Notes under the pieces: generated by a model
What the model was told of the DNA's origin: nothing
The model's database searches: none
Seen by the model: only the letters and a program-made list of their open reading frames with translations
Position numbers and translations under genes: made by a program
Shown: positions 1 through 6,154 of the stretch, piece by piece
How the letters are laid out: every line of letters starts with the position of its first letter
Numbering within the stretch: the stretch's first letter is position 1
Assembly (NCBI GenBank): GCA_902464175.1
Contig: CABQHZ010000077.1
Coordinates: 1-8,206 of the forward strand
DNA length: 8,206 nt
DNA from: an uncultured Collinsella sp.
GTDB lineage: Bacteria; Actinomycetota; Coriobacteriia; Coriobacteriales; Coriobacteriaceae
Direction: 5' to 3'

Positions 1-2096
1 AGGTTGCAAGCATACCGCAAGAGCTCGACCGCGTCCAAATGGGCCCACTCGATCAGCTCCTCGTCGGCATCCAGGTCGACAAAGCGCAGGGTCACTCCGC
101 CATGCTGGCGGTACCCCAGGATTTCGCCCTCGTGGCGCAGACGCAGGTCCATCTGGGCGAGCGTAAAGCCATCCGAGGTTTTTTCGAGCGATTGCAGGCG
201 ATCTTGTGCTGCCGAAGCGCCGCCGTTGCCCTTGGAGTGCGTCATGACCAGGCACGTGCCCGACACACTGCCACGGCCCACGCGACCGCGCAGCTGATGC
301 AAGGCCGCCAACCCAAAGCGCTCGCCATTCTCGATGACCATGACGGTGGCGTTAGGCACGTCGACGCCCACCTCGACCACCGTAGTCGAGACGAGCACGT
401 CAATCTCGCCACGCTTAAAGGCATCGATAACCTGGTCCTTCTCCCCCACTGGCATGCGGCCGTGAAGGCGCTCGATGGCAAGACCCGGCAACGCCAGACG
501 CAGGCGATCGAGCTCGGTCGCCGTATCGTGCAGCGGCACGGGGACCGTCACGCGGCCCTCGTCGTCGCGGGCGATACCGGGCACGTCCTCCAGATCATCG
601 GCCGAGTCACTCGGCTCCACGAGCGGGCAAATCACGTAGGCCTGATGACCCTTTTCATGCGCCTTACGGATGGCGCCATAGGCGAGGTCACGGCTCGACT
701 CGGTGAGAACGCGTGTCGTCACGCCAGCGCCAGGGACGGGCCGATGGCGGATGATACTCGTGTCCAGATCGCCGTAGACCGAAAGCGCCAGCGTACGCGG
801 GATGGGGGTTGCCGTCATAACGAGCAGATCGGCACCGGGGCCCTTCGCGCGCAAGGCATTGCGTTGGCCGACGCCAAACCGGTGCTGCTCATCGATGACT
901 ACGAGCGACAGATACTTAAACGCCACGTTATCCGAAAGGACCGCGTGGGTTCCAAAGAGGACGTCGAGCTCTCCCGATTCCAGCTGTGCATGGATGCGCT
1001 CGCGCTCTGCGGCCGGCGTGGCACCCGTCAGAAGCGCCCAAGACATGCCGGCCTGCGAGAGCAGAGGGCCGGTCTTATCGGCATATTGACGCGCCAGCAC
1101 GCCCGTGGGCGCCATAACGCAGGCCTGTGTGCCGCTATCGGCAGCCACAGCCAGCGCGCAGGCGGCAACGGCGGTCTTACCGGTACCGACATCGCCCAGC
1201 AGTAGGCGGTTCATCACGCGCCCGCCATCGCACATATCGCGCAGGATGTCTTGGAACGCGGCCTCCTGCTCGTCGCTCAGCGAAAACGGCAGGGCCTGCT
1301 TGAGCGCGGCCAGGTGCTCGCCCGCGGCGTGGGCGTAGGGAGCGACTTCGACCAAGACACCGTCGTTGCGCAGGCGCAGCGCCAGCTGCAGGTAGAGGCA
1401 CTCCTCGTAGGCAAGCCGCGCGCGCGCGATATCGCGCTCAGCCATGCTCGAGGGAAAATGGATCGATCGAAGCGCACGGGCATTGCTCATCAGGCGGCGC
1501 TTGACGCGTAAGCGTGCGGGAATCGGGTCGAAGGGATTGCCGACGACCTCGAGCGCGCCACTTACGATACGGCGCATCCATGCCTGACTCACGCCGTCAC
1601 TCACGTAATGGACCGGCAGGATAGTGCCCGCGGCGCGCCCTTCCTCAAGCTTTTCAAAGTGCGGCGAGGCCATCTGCTTAAAGCCGTAGGCAAACTCGAC
1701 CTTACCCATTACGGCCAGGCGGTCGCCCTGCTTAAGCTGCTGGGCAATCCAGGGCTGGCGGAAAAAGGCGACCTGCAGCACGCCCGTCTCGTCAACGAGT
1801 GAGACCTCGGTCACCTGCATGCGCGGACGCGGCTGCTTTTGGACGATACGATCGACCGTGGCGATGATGGTACACACGGTACCGATGGGCGCCATCTCGA
1901 TGGACCAGGAGCGCGTAAAGTCCAGGTATCGATGAGGGATATGGAGAAGGAGGTCCCCCACCGTCCGAATTCCCAGACGGCGAAGGGCCTCCTCACGTTT
2001 ACCCGAAACATATTTGAGTCGCGCGATATCCTCGTCGAGCGCATTGCTCTGGGCAAAGCGCTCCGAGACGCGCGGCACGGAGCACAGTTCGGACAT
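1..2096 (-). CDS. recG: ATP-dependent DNA helicase RecG (3' end missing)
   Basis: Superfamily 2 double-stranded DNA translocase that remodels stalled replication forks and branch-migrates Holliday junctions in the cytoplasm. Reading the minus strand from the ATG at 2096 gives 698 uninterrupted codons to the window edge, with no stop. The order is typical of RecG: an N-terminal helical part (LKYVSGKREEALRRLGI, about 27-43), an OB-fold wedge domain (about 70-150), Walker A GDVGTGKT at 301-308, Walker B box DEQHRFGV at 402-409, motif III TATPIPRT at 428-435, and the C-terminal helicase lobe with STTVVEVGVDVPNA (570-583) and QLRGRVGRG (601-609). Then comes the RecG C-terminal part with GYRQHGG (661-667). 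Known RecG proteins are about 680-720 residues, so only a short tail is missing. An acidic stretch at about 495-530 looks longer than in many relatives. The start lies 10 bases after the upstream kinase-like gene, so the two are probably co-transcribed; the Shine-Dalgarno is weak (AGG about 9 bases upstream). Identification is very secure. Confidence 0.97.
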   Translation of the reverse strand, partial: MSELCSVPRVSERFAQSNALDEDIARLKYVSGKREEALRRLGIRTVGDLLLHIPHRYLDFTRSWSIEMAPIGTVCTIIATVDRIVQKQPRPRMQVTEVSLVDETGVLQVAFFRQPWIAQQLKQGDRLAVMGKVEFAYGFKQMASPHFEKLEEGRAAGTILPVHYVSDGVSQAWMRRIVSGALEVVGNPFDPIPARLRVKRRLMSNARALRSIHFPSSMAERDIARARLAYEECLYLQLALRLRNDGVLVEVAPYAHAAGEHLAALKQALPFSLSDEQEAAFQDILRDMCDGGRVMNRLLLGDVGTGKTAVAACALAVAADSGTQACVMAPTGVLARQYADKTGPLLSQAGMSWALLTGATPAAERERIHAQLESGELDVLFGTHAVLSDNVAFKYLSLVVIDEQHRFGVGQRNALRAKGPGADLLVMTATPIPRTLALSVYGDLDTSIIRHRPVPGAGVTTRVLTESSRDLAYGAIRKAHEKGHQAYVICPLVEPSDSADDLEDVPGIARDDEGRVTVPVPLHDTATELDRLRLALPGLAIERLHGRMPVGEKDQVIDAFKRGEIDVLVSTTVVEVGVDVPNATVMVIENGERFGLAALHQLRGRVGRGSVSGTCLVMTHSKGNGGASAAQDRLQSLEKTSDGFTLAQMDLRLRHEGEILGYRQHGGVTLRFVDLDADEELIEWAHLDAVELLRYACN

Positions 2097-2106
2097 GGGC
2101 AGTTGC

Positions 2107-3768
2107 CTACTCGATCGAGAAGATCACGGGATAGAGCGGCTGCTCGCCACGATGGGCGTCGATCTCCAGATCGGGCTGAGCCTCCTCGATAGCGTCGACG
2201 ATCTCCTGGAAGGCCTCGTCGGACAGCTCCTCGCCGGCCAGAATCGTCAGCGCGTCGCCCTCCTCTTCCTCCTGCATTCGGTTGATGCAATCGAGCGTGA
2301 CCTGCTTCACGTCGGAGCCGACCACATCGATGGAGCCGGCAATGATACCCATGACGTCACCGGAGTGAATCGGCGAGCCGTCGGAGGCGCTGGAATCGCG
2401 CACGGCACGGGTGACCTCGCCATCGCGAACCTCACTGATGGCGTCGACCATAGCGGCGACGGCATCCTCGAGCTCGGAATCGGGCAGGACCGCGAACAGC
2501 GCGGAGAAGGCCTGCGGAACGGTCTTGGTGGGAACGACGGCGACCTTCTTGTCGGTGCAAGCTGAGGCAGCGGCCTCAGCGGCCATGCGGATGTTGCCAT
2601 TGTTGGGCAGAATGATGACCGAGGTCGCGTTGACCTGGTCAACAGCGCCCAGCAGGTCGGCGGTCGAGGGGTTCATGGTCTGACCACCCGACACGATCAC
2701 GTCGACGCCGAGGGACTTGAGGATATCGGCCTCGCCCGAACCGGCGGCAACGGCGACAAAGCCCAGGGCCTTCGCGGGCTCGGCGGCCTTCTCCTGATCC
2801 TCGTGGATCTTGGCGGTACGGTCGTGGGCCTCCATCTCCATGTTATGGATAAAGACCTCATAGATCTGACCAAGCTGCAGCATGTGCTCGAGCACCAGGT
2901 TGGGGGTGTTGGAGTGCACGTGGATCTTGTAGTCGGGATATGCGCCCACGAGTAGCTCACAGTCGCCCATGGAACCCAGGAACTTGAGGCACTCGTCCTC
3001 GTCAAAAGGAGCGTCGGCCTTAAAGAGGAACTCGTTGCAGTAGCGGAACTCCGAGCCCTCCCAGTCGTCGTTGGCCTCGATCTCAACACGACCAAGGGCC
3101 GCGTCGCGGGCAGAGCCAGCGGAATCAAACGTGGCGGAGAAATCCTCGACAACGGTGCTGCGGCCAAGCGCGGCGGCAACAAAGTTCTCAAGGAAAATAG
3201 CAAAGCCAAAGGCGCCGGAGTCAACCACGCCGTTCTCCTTCAGAACGGGCAGCAGGTCGGGCGTGCGGGCGACAGACTGATATGCCTCGACGACGATAGC
3301 GTCGAGTGCGTCCTCGGCCGAGAACTTCTTCTTCTCGCACTCGTCGGCCTTGGTCGAGACATCGCGCAGCACCGTGAGGATAGTGCCCTCGATAGGCTTG
3401 CGGACGGCCTGGAAGGCGACCTTGACGGCTCGGCGGAACGCATAGGCGATGTTGGCGGACGTAATGGGCTCATCGGCAGAAACGAGACCCTCGGCCACAC
3501 CGCGCAGGATCTGCGAGGTGATGACACCGGAGTTGCCGCGGGCGCCCATGAGGGAGCCATGGGTGATGGCGCCGGCGATGGCCTCCATGTCGGCGTCGGC
3601 GGGAAGCGCAGAGAGCTCCTTGGTCACCGAGGCGAGCGTGAGCGACATGTTGGTGCCGGTATCGCCATCGGGTACGGGGAAGACGTTGAGCTTGTTGATC
3701 TCCTCGGCCTTGTCGGAAACGGCAGCCGCAGCGATCGGAAAACAGGTGCGAATGGTCTTTGCAATCAT
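2107..3768 (-). CDS. fakA: DAK2-domain protein, FakA/YloV family (fatty acid kinase ATP-binding subunit)
   Basis: 553 residues, the usual length of the YloV/FakA family. In characterised Firmicutes, FakA phosphorylates fatty acids presented by a DegV-type FakB partner, feeding exogenous fatty acids into phospholipid synthesis. The N-terminal DhaL-like (DAK2) nucleotide-binding domain spans about 1-200. It has the signature NVFPVPDGDTGTNMSLT at 28-44, including the Mg-binding aspartates D34 and D36, and GARGNSGVI at 75-83. The middle domain (about 230-320) carries C244 and the H-x-H pair in KIHVHSN (H283, H285), which I match to the conserved Cys/His set of FakA. The C-terminal domain (about 335-553) has the DegV-like pattern (VSGGQTMNPST at 359-369, ILPNNGNI at 386-393) and ends in the usual YPVIFSIE. 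The start has a GGAG 12 bases upstream. It sits 27 bases after the Asp23-family gene and 10 bases before recG. No fakB is visible here, so the fatty-acid role is inferred from family; dihydroxyacetone kinase activity is unlikely for this architecture. Confidence 0.93.
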   Translation of the reverse strand: MIAKTIRTCFPIAAAAVSDKAEEINKLNVFPVPDGDTGTNMSLTLASVTKELSALPADADMEAIAGAITHGSLMGARGNSGVITSQILRGVAEGLVSADEPITSANIAYAFRRAVKVAFQAVRKPIEGTILTVLRDVSTKADECEKKKFSAEDALDAIVVEAYQSVARTPDLLPVLKENGVVDSGAFGFAIFLENFVAAALGRSTVVEDFSATFDSAGSARDAALGRVEIEANDDWEGSEFRYCNEFLFKADAPFDEDECLKFLGSMGDCELLVGAYPDYKIHVHSNTPNLVLEHMLQLGQIYEVFIHNMEMEAHDRTAKIHEDQEKAAEPAKALGFVAVAAGSGEADILKSLGVDVIVSGGQTMNPSTADLLGAVDQVNATSVIILPNNGNIRMAAEAAASACTDKKVAVVPTKTVPQAFSALFAVLPDSELEDAVAAMVDAISEVRDGEVTRAVRDSSASDGSPIHSGDVMGIIAGSIDVVGSDVKQVTLDCINRMQEEEEGDALTILAGEELSDEAFQEIVDAIEEAQPDLEIDAHRGEQPLYPVIFSIE

Positions 3769-3795
3769 GAGTGGTGAAATCTCCGTGTTCGGATG

Positions 3796-4152
3796 CTAGT
3801 TCAGACGGCTCTTGAGCGCGTCGATGTGGATGCCGATCTTAAGGCTGGCGGGATCGATCTGAGCGATCTCCTGCAGAGTGAAGGCAACGGAGCTCGAAAG
3901 ATTGTGGCAGACGGACTTCATGTTGACGCCGTTCTCGAGCACGACGTGAAGATCGACCGTGAGGCCGTTCTCGTCGGCGGAGACAAGCACGCCCTTGCGG
4001 AGGCGCTGGCCGGCAAGCAGGCGCACGCTCTCGGCGCCCTGGAGCTGCTCGGCCATACCGACGACGCCGTAGCACGTCATCGCGGCATAACCGGCAATAT
4101 CGGCAATTACGTCGTTCGAGACGCTCAGGCTGCCGTTAATGGTCTCAGACAC
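3796..4152 (-). CDS. Asp23/Gls24 family envelope stress-response protein (YloU-like)
   Basis: 118 residues from a GTG start. The sequence (SETINGSLSVSNDVIADIAGYAAMTC onward, with GVVGMA, a hydrophilic middle, LTVDLHVVLENGVNM and a C-terminal SLKIGIHIDAL) matches the Asp23/Gls24 (DUF322) family. The family fold is small alpha/beta and the proteins are linked to cell envelope homeostasis and alkaline shock; exact biochemistry is unknown. No signal peptide or membrane helix is visible, so it is probably cytoplasmic or bound to a membrane partner. I chose the GTG at 4152 because AAGGAG lies exactly 6 bases upstream and family members begin right at this point. The alternative ATG at 4185 would add 11 residues (MVPRAPEKEIL), has no ribosome site, and lies in a hairpin. 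The gene is first in the operon with the FakA-like gene and recG. The same neighbours (yloU-yloV ... recG) occur in Bacillus, which supports the call. Confidence 0.9.
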   Translation of the reverse strand: MSETINGSLSVSNDVIADIAGYAAMTCYGVVGMAEQLQGAESVRLLAGQRLRKGVLVSADENGLTVDLHVVLENGVNMKSVCHNLSSSVAFTLQEIAQIDPASLKIGIHIDALKSRLN

Positions 4153-4158
4153 AAGAAT

Positions 4159-4164
4159 CTCCTT
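4159..4164 (-). promoter_or_regulatory. Ribosome binding site deciding the GTG start of the Asp23-family gene
   Basis: The minus strand reads AAGGAG, then six bases (ATTCTT), then GTG. This is close to ideal Shine-Dalgarno spacing and is the main reason to prefer the GTG at 4152 over the upstream ATG at 4185. Confidence 0.8.
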
Positions 4165-4167
4165 TTC

Positions 4168-4184
4168 TGGTGCTCGCGGCACCA
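4168..4184 (-). promoter_or_regulatory. Small hairpin in the 5' leader of the Asp23-FakA-RecG operon
   Basis: The minus strand reads TGGTGC, loop CGCGA, GCACCA: a perfect 6-bp stem with a 5-base loop. It ends 3 bases before the ribosome binding site. It could stabilise the leader or tune translation of the first gene. The fold is visible in the sequence; any regulatory role is inference. Confidence 0.45.
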
Positions 4185-4208
4185 TGTCGTGGGAGCAATC
4201 ATTGCAAT

Positions 4209-4214
4209 ATTCTA
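4209..4214 (-). promoter_or_regulatory. Candidate -10 box for the Asp23-FakA-RecG operon
   Basis: TAGAAT on the minus strand matches the -10 consensus TATAAT at five of six positions. It lies between the tRNA terminator (4311-4340) and the GTG at 4152, where a promoter is expected. A start near 4202 would give a leader of about 50 bases. No good -35 is seen at 16-18 bases upstream (ACCTCA at 17), so the promoter is weak or needs an activator. The palindromic GCAATcATTGC at 4195-4205 lies over the predicted start and could be an operator. Confidence 0.4.
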
Positions 4215-4310
4215 CAACGACCGCGCCATGTTGAGGTGGTGGGTCGCGGGATTACATCCTCGACACGAAATGTTGATATGGCAACGTTCGAGTCAAGTGG
4301 TCGCGGCATG

Positions 4311-4340
4311 AAAAAACCCGCCGCATAAGCGACGGGTTTT
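4311..4340 (-). terminator. Rho-independent terminator of the tRNA-Asn unit
   Basis: The minus strand reads AAAACCCGTCGC, loop TTAT, GCGGCGGGTTTT, with the run of T continuing to six. The 12-bp stem has one U-G pair in the minus-strand RNA, but a C-A mismatch in the plus-strand RNA. This fixes its orientation as minus. It starts 7 bases after the CCA of the second tRNA and insulates the tRNA unit from the Asp23 operon. Confidence 0.9.
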
Positions 4341-4346
4341 ACAACC

Positions 4347-4421
4347 TGGCTCCCCGGGTAGGACTCGAACCTACAACAGCGCGGTTAACAGCCGCGTGCT
4401 CTACCATTGAGCTACCGAGGA
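4347..4421 (-). tRNA. tRNA-Asn (anticodon GTT), second copy
   Basis: 75 bases including an encoded CCA at 4347-4349. The parts are: acceptor TCCTCGG pairing with CCGGGGA (one T-G wobble), D arm GCTC-AATGGTA-GAGC, anticodon arm CGCGG-CTGTTAA-CCGCG with GTT at 4387-4389, variable CTGTT, T arm GTAGG-TTCGAGT-CCTAC, and discriminator G. It is identical to the copy at 4456-4530 and is transcribed after it from the same promoter. Confidence 0.96.
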
Positions 4422-4455
4422 ATTTAAAAGCCCAGCGGAATGGGCTGAGAAATTC
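4420..4455 (-). other. Hairpin filling the spacer between the two tRNA-Asn genes
   Basis: On the minus strand the spacer reads GAATTT-CTC-AGCCCA-TTCCGC-TGGGCT-TTT-AAATTC. This gives an inner 6-bp stem (AGCCCA/TGGGCT) with a 6-base loop and an outer 6-bp stem (GAATTT/AAATTC), separated by a symmetrical 3x3 internal loop. It begins one base after the CCA of the first tRNA and overlaps the first base or two of the next. It may guide precursor processing or act as a weak attenuator (TTTT follows the inner stem). The function is inferred. Confidence 0.6.
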
Positions 4456-4530
4456 TGGCTCCCCGGGTAGGACTCGAACCTACAACAGCGCGGTTAACAG
4501 CCGCGTGCTCTACCATTGAGCTACCGAGGA
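4456..4530 (-). tRNA. tRNA-Asn (anticodon GTT), first copy
   Basis: The first tRNA after the promoter at 4561-4588, with a leader of about 22 bases. The 75-base sequence, including encoded CCA (4456-4458), is the same as that of 4347-4421, with the same cloverleaf and GTT anticodon. Identity runs slightly past the gene, over 78 bases (4346-4423 and 4455-4532), at an offset of 109 bases, so the pair arose by tandem duplication or is kept the same by gene conversion. Confidence 0.96.
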
Positions 4531-4560
4531 ATAGGTGCGTGCTCTCAAGCAACGAAGTTT

Positions 4561-4610
4561 ATTATACGGACGAATCAGCTTAGGGCAAGAACTTTTTTGA
4601 GAATTTTTCC
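4561..4610 (-). promoter_or_regulatory. Strong promoter of the tRNA-Asn pair with A-rich UP-like element
   Basis: On the minus strand, -35 TTGCCC (4588-4583) is followed by a 16-base spacer and a perfect -10 TATAAT (4566-4561). Upstream of the -35, the stretch to about 4610 has two A tracts (GGAAAAATTCTCAAAAAAG), which resemble the UP elements of stable RNA promoters. Transcription should start near 4553. Confidence 0.8.
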
Positions 4611-4616
4611 GACCTA

Positions 4617-4640
4617 GTCATTGGGGACGTCCCCAATGAC
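4617..4640. repeat. Perfect 24-bp palindrome, REP-like
   Basis: The half-site GTCATTGGGGAC is followed at once by its exact reverse complement, with no spacer. It lies in the gap between the rpoD terminator and the tRNA promoter, 7 bases from the terminator stem. No run of T follows on either strand, so it is not itself a usual terminator. GGGGAC-centred palindromes of this sort are typical of dispersed REP elements linked to Y1 (REP-associated) tyrosine transposases. That assignment is from memory of such elements and needs a genome-wide copy count. Confidence 0.55.
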
Positions 4641-4647
4641 CACATGA

Positions 4648-4681
4648 AAGCGCCCCCAAGCGGATGTGCTTGAGGGCGCTT
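4648..4681 (-). terminator. Terminator hairpin after rpoD
   Basis: The minus strand reads AAGCGCCCTCAAGC, loop ACATCC, GCTTGGGGGCGCTT: a 14-bp stem with one U-G pair. It starts 13 bases after the rpoD stop. The T tail is short (TTT, then CATG), so termination may be partial; the palindrome next to it may help. Confidence 0.75.
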
Positions 4682-4694
4682 CTTGCTTGCGAGG

Positions 4695-6044
4695 TTATGA
4701 CTCGATGTAGTCCTTCAGCTTGCTGCTGCGGCTCGGGTGACGAAGCTTGGCCAGGGTCTTGGACTCGATCTGGCGGATACGCTCGCGCGTGACACCAAAC
4801 TCGCGACCGACCTCCTCGAGCGTGCGGGGATGCCCGTCGACAAGGCCAAAGCGCAGCTCGATAACCTTGCGCTCACGATCGGCAAGCGAGTCGAGCACCT
4901 GGGTGAGCTGCTCCTGTAGCATGGAGAAGCTGGCGGCATCGGGAGGAACGATTGCCTGGGAGTCCTCGATGAAGTCGCCCAGCTGAGAATCCTCTTCCTC
5001 GCCGATGGGGGTCTCGAGCGACACGGGCTCCTGCGAGATCTTCTGGATCTCGCGGACGCGGTCGGCGCTCATGTCCATCTCGGCACCGATCTCCTCGGGG
5101 GTCGGGTCGCGACCCAGGTCCTGAAGGAGCTGGCGCTGCACGCGGACAAGCTTGTTGATGGTCTCGACCATATGCACGGGAATACGGATGGTACGGGCCT
5201 GGTCGGCGATAGCGCGCGTGATGGCCTGACGGATCCACCACGTGGCGTACGTGGAGAACTTGAAGCCCTTCTGGTAGTCGAACTTCTCGACGGCGCGAAT
5301 CAGACCGAGGTTGCCCTCCTGAATCAGGTCAAGGAACAGCATGCCGCGACCGACATAGCGCTTGGCGATGGAGACAACCAGACGCAGGTTTGCGCTGATG
5401 AGTGCCTGCTTGGCTTCGAGGCCGACGTTCTCAATGCGCGTAAGACGACGCATCTCGGCACGCGTGAGCTCGAGCTCACCGGCATCGGCAGCCTCGAGCT
5501 TCTCGGTGGCCTCAAGACCGGCCTCGATCTTCATAGCCAGATCGACCTCTTCGGAAGCGGTCAGCAGGTCGACCTTGCCGATCTCCTTGAGGTACATACG
5601 AACCGGATCGCCGGTCAGCATCACCGTGGAGGCATCGATGCCACGCACGCGGGAGCGTGAACGGGACGTGCGCACGGTGCGCTTCTTCTTGCTCTTGGAA
5701 GAACCCATCTCGGCGTCGGCCTGACGGGCCATCTTGAGCTCGTGATCGTCGAGCGAGCCGGAATCGTGCTCGTCGTCGTCATCGAAATCGTCAGTATCGG
5801 TATCGTTATCGTCATCGTCGACGTCCATGGGGGCGTCGTCGTTTCCGCTCGCGGAGATAATCTGGATGCCGCTGTTGCGCAGCGCGGAATACACCGCGGT
5901 GAGCTGCTCGTCAGAAACATCGATATCCTTCAGGGCGACCTGAATCTCGTCCTCGGTTACCGAAGTCCTGTTTGAGCCGTTGCCCATGAGCTTTGCAACG
6001 TAGGATTCCAGCCCAGTACCCGTGCTCTCAGTCTTTTTTGGCAC
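4695..6044 (-). CDS. rpoD: RNA polymerase primary sigma factor RpoD/SigA
   Basis: Primary sigma-70 factor that directs core RNA polymerase to housekeeping promoters; 449 residues from a GTG start. The N-terminal part has a helical 1.1-like segment (about 28-60), an acidic tract at about 69-102 (20 of 34 residues Asp/Glu) and a Lys/Arg/Ser-rich stretch (KSKKKRTVRTSRSRSRVRG, 117-135). Then follow region 1.2 (DPVRMYLKEIG, 146-156), region 2 (LISANLRLVVSIAKRYVGRG to FKFSTYATWWIRQAITRAI, about 215-279), region 3 (about 285-365) and region 4 with the HTH EEVGREFGVTRERIRQIESKTLAKLR (410-435). It ends in KLKDYIES. I prefer GTG at 6044 because AAGGGAG lies 5 bases upstream; the ATG at 6059 would add MKGES but has no ribosome site, and its first codons are that site. 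dnaG lies 110 bases upstream, as in the macromolecular-synthesis operon. Confidence 0.97.
   Translation of the reverse strand: MPKKTESTGTGLESYVAKLMGNGSNRTSVTEDEIQVALKDIDVSDEQLTAVYSALRNSGIQIISASGNDDAPMDVDDDDNDTDTDDFDDDDEHDSGSLDDHELKMARQADAEMGSSKSKKKRTVRTSRSRSRVRGIDASTVMLTGDPVRMYLKEIGKVDLLTASEEVDLAMKIEAGLEATEKLEAADAGELELTRAEMRRLTRIENVGLEAKQALISANLRLVVSIAKRYVGRGMLFLDLIQEGNLGLIRAVEKFDYQKGFKFSTYATWWIRQAITRAIADQARTIRIPVHMVETINKLVRVQRQLLQDLGRDPTPEEIGAEMDMSADRVREIQKISQEPVSLETPIGEEEDSQLGDFIEDSQAIVPPDAASFSMLQEQLTQVLDSLADRERKVIELRFGLVDGHPRTLEEVGREFGVTRERIRQIESKTLAKLRHPSRSSKLKDYIES
5771..5823 (-). repeat. Asp-codon (GAC/GAT) low-complexity run inside rpoD
   Basis: Repeated GAC and GAT codons, seen as gtc/atc triplets on the plus strand, encode the densest part of the acidic tract of the sigma factor. 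Such triplet runs can change length by slippage without breaking the frame, so strains may differ here. Confidence 0.6.
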
Positions 6045-6049
6045 AGATT

Positions 6050-6056
6050 CTCCCTT
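6050..6056 (-). promoter_or_regulatory. Ribosome binding site deciding the GTG start of rpoD
   Basis: AAGGGAG on the minus strand lies 5 bases before GTG (6044). It overlaps the codons that would follow the alternative ATG at 6059, which has no such site before it. Confidence 0.7.
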
Positions 6057-6076
6057 CATAGTCCACAGGACTCATT

Positions 6077-6085
6077 ACTTTAGCA
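6077..6085 (-). promoter_or_regulatory. Possible extended -10 promoter in front of rpoD
   Basis: TGC followed by TAAAGT on the minus strand fits an extended -10 pattern (TGn before a four-of-six -10 box). It lies in the 110-base gap between dnaG and rpoD. No recognisable -35 is present at 17-18 bases. A start near 6070 would leave a leader of about 26 bases to the GTG. rpoD could be read both from this site and from dnaG. Confidence 0.3.
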
Positions 6086-6154
6086 CACACATTGACGTCT
6101 ATACCCAAAAAGAGGACTGGATATAGGCGAGAATACGCTGGTTGACCACAACAT

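Noticed and set aside
39..1205. Open frame of 388 codons on the plus strand
   Set aside because: It lies wholly antisense to recG, whose motifs are intact; the translation has no recognisable domain and is explained by GC-rich codon bias.
4153..4185. ATG start at 4185 for the Asp23-family protein
   Set aside because: No ribosome site precedes it, it falls at the hairpin at 4168-4184, and the added residues encode the Shine-Dalgarno of the GTG start.
3793..4311. Plus-strand frame of 172 codons over the Asp23 gene and its promoter region
   Set aside because: It is antisense to the Asp23 gene for most of its length, has no ribosome site, and runs through the predicted promoter and leader of the real operon.
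4617..4640. The 24-bp palindrome as an intrinsic terminator
   Set aside because: No run of T follows on either strand, and a clear terminator stem for rpoD lies just before it.
6092..6097. TTGACG on the plus strand as a -35 box for a divergent promoter
   Set aside because: No -10 box is found at 16-18 bases (TATAGG lies 24 bases away), and no plus-strand gene follows.
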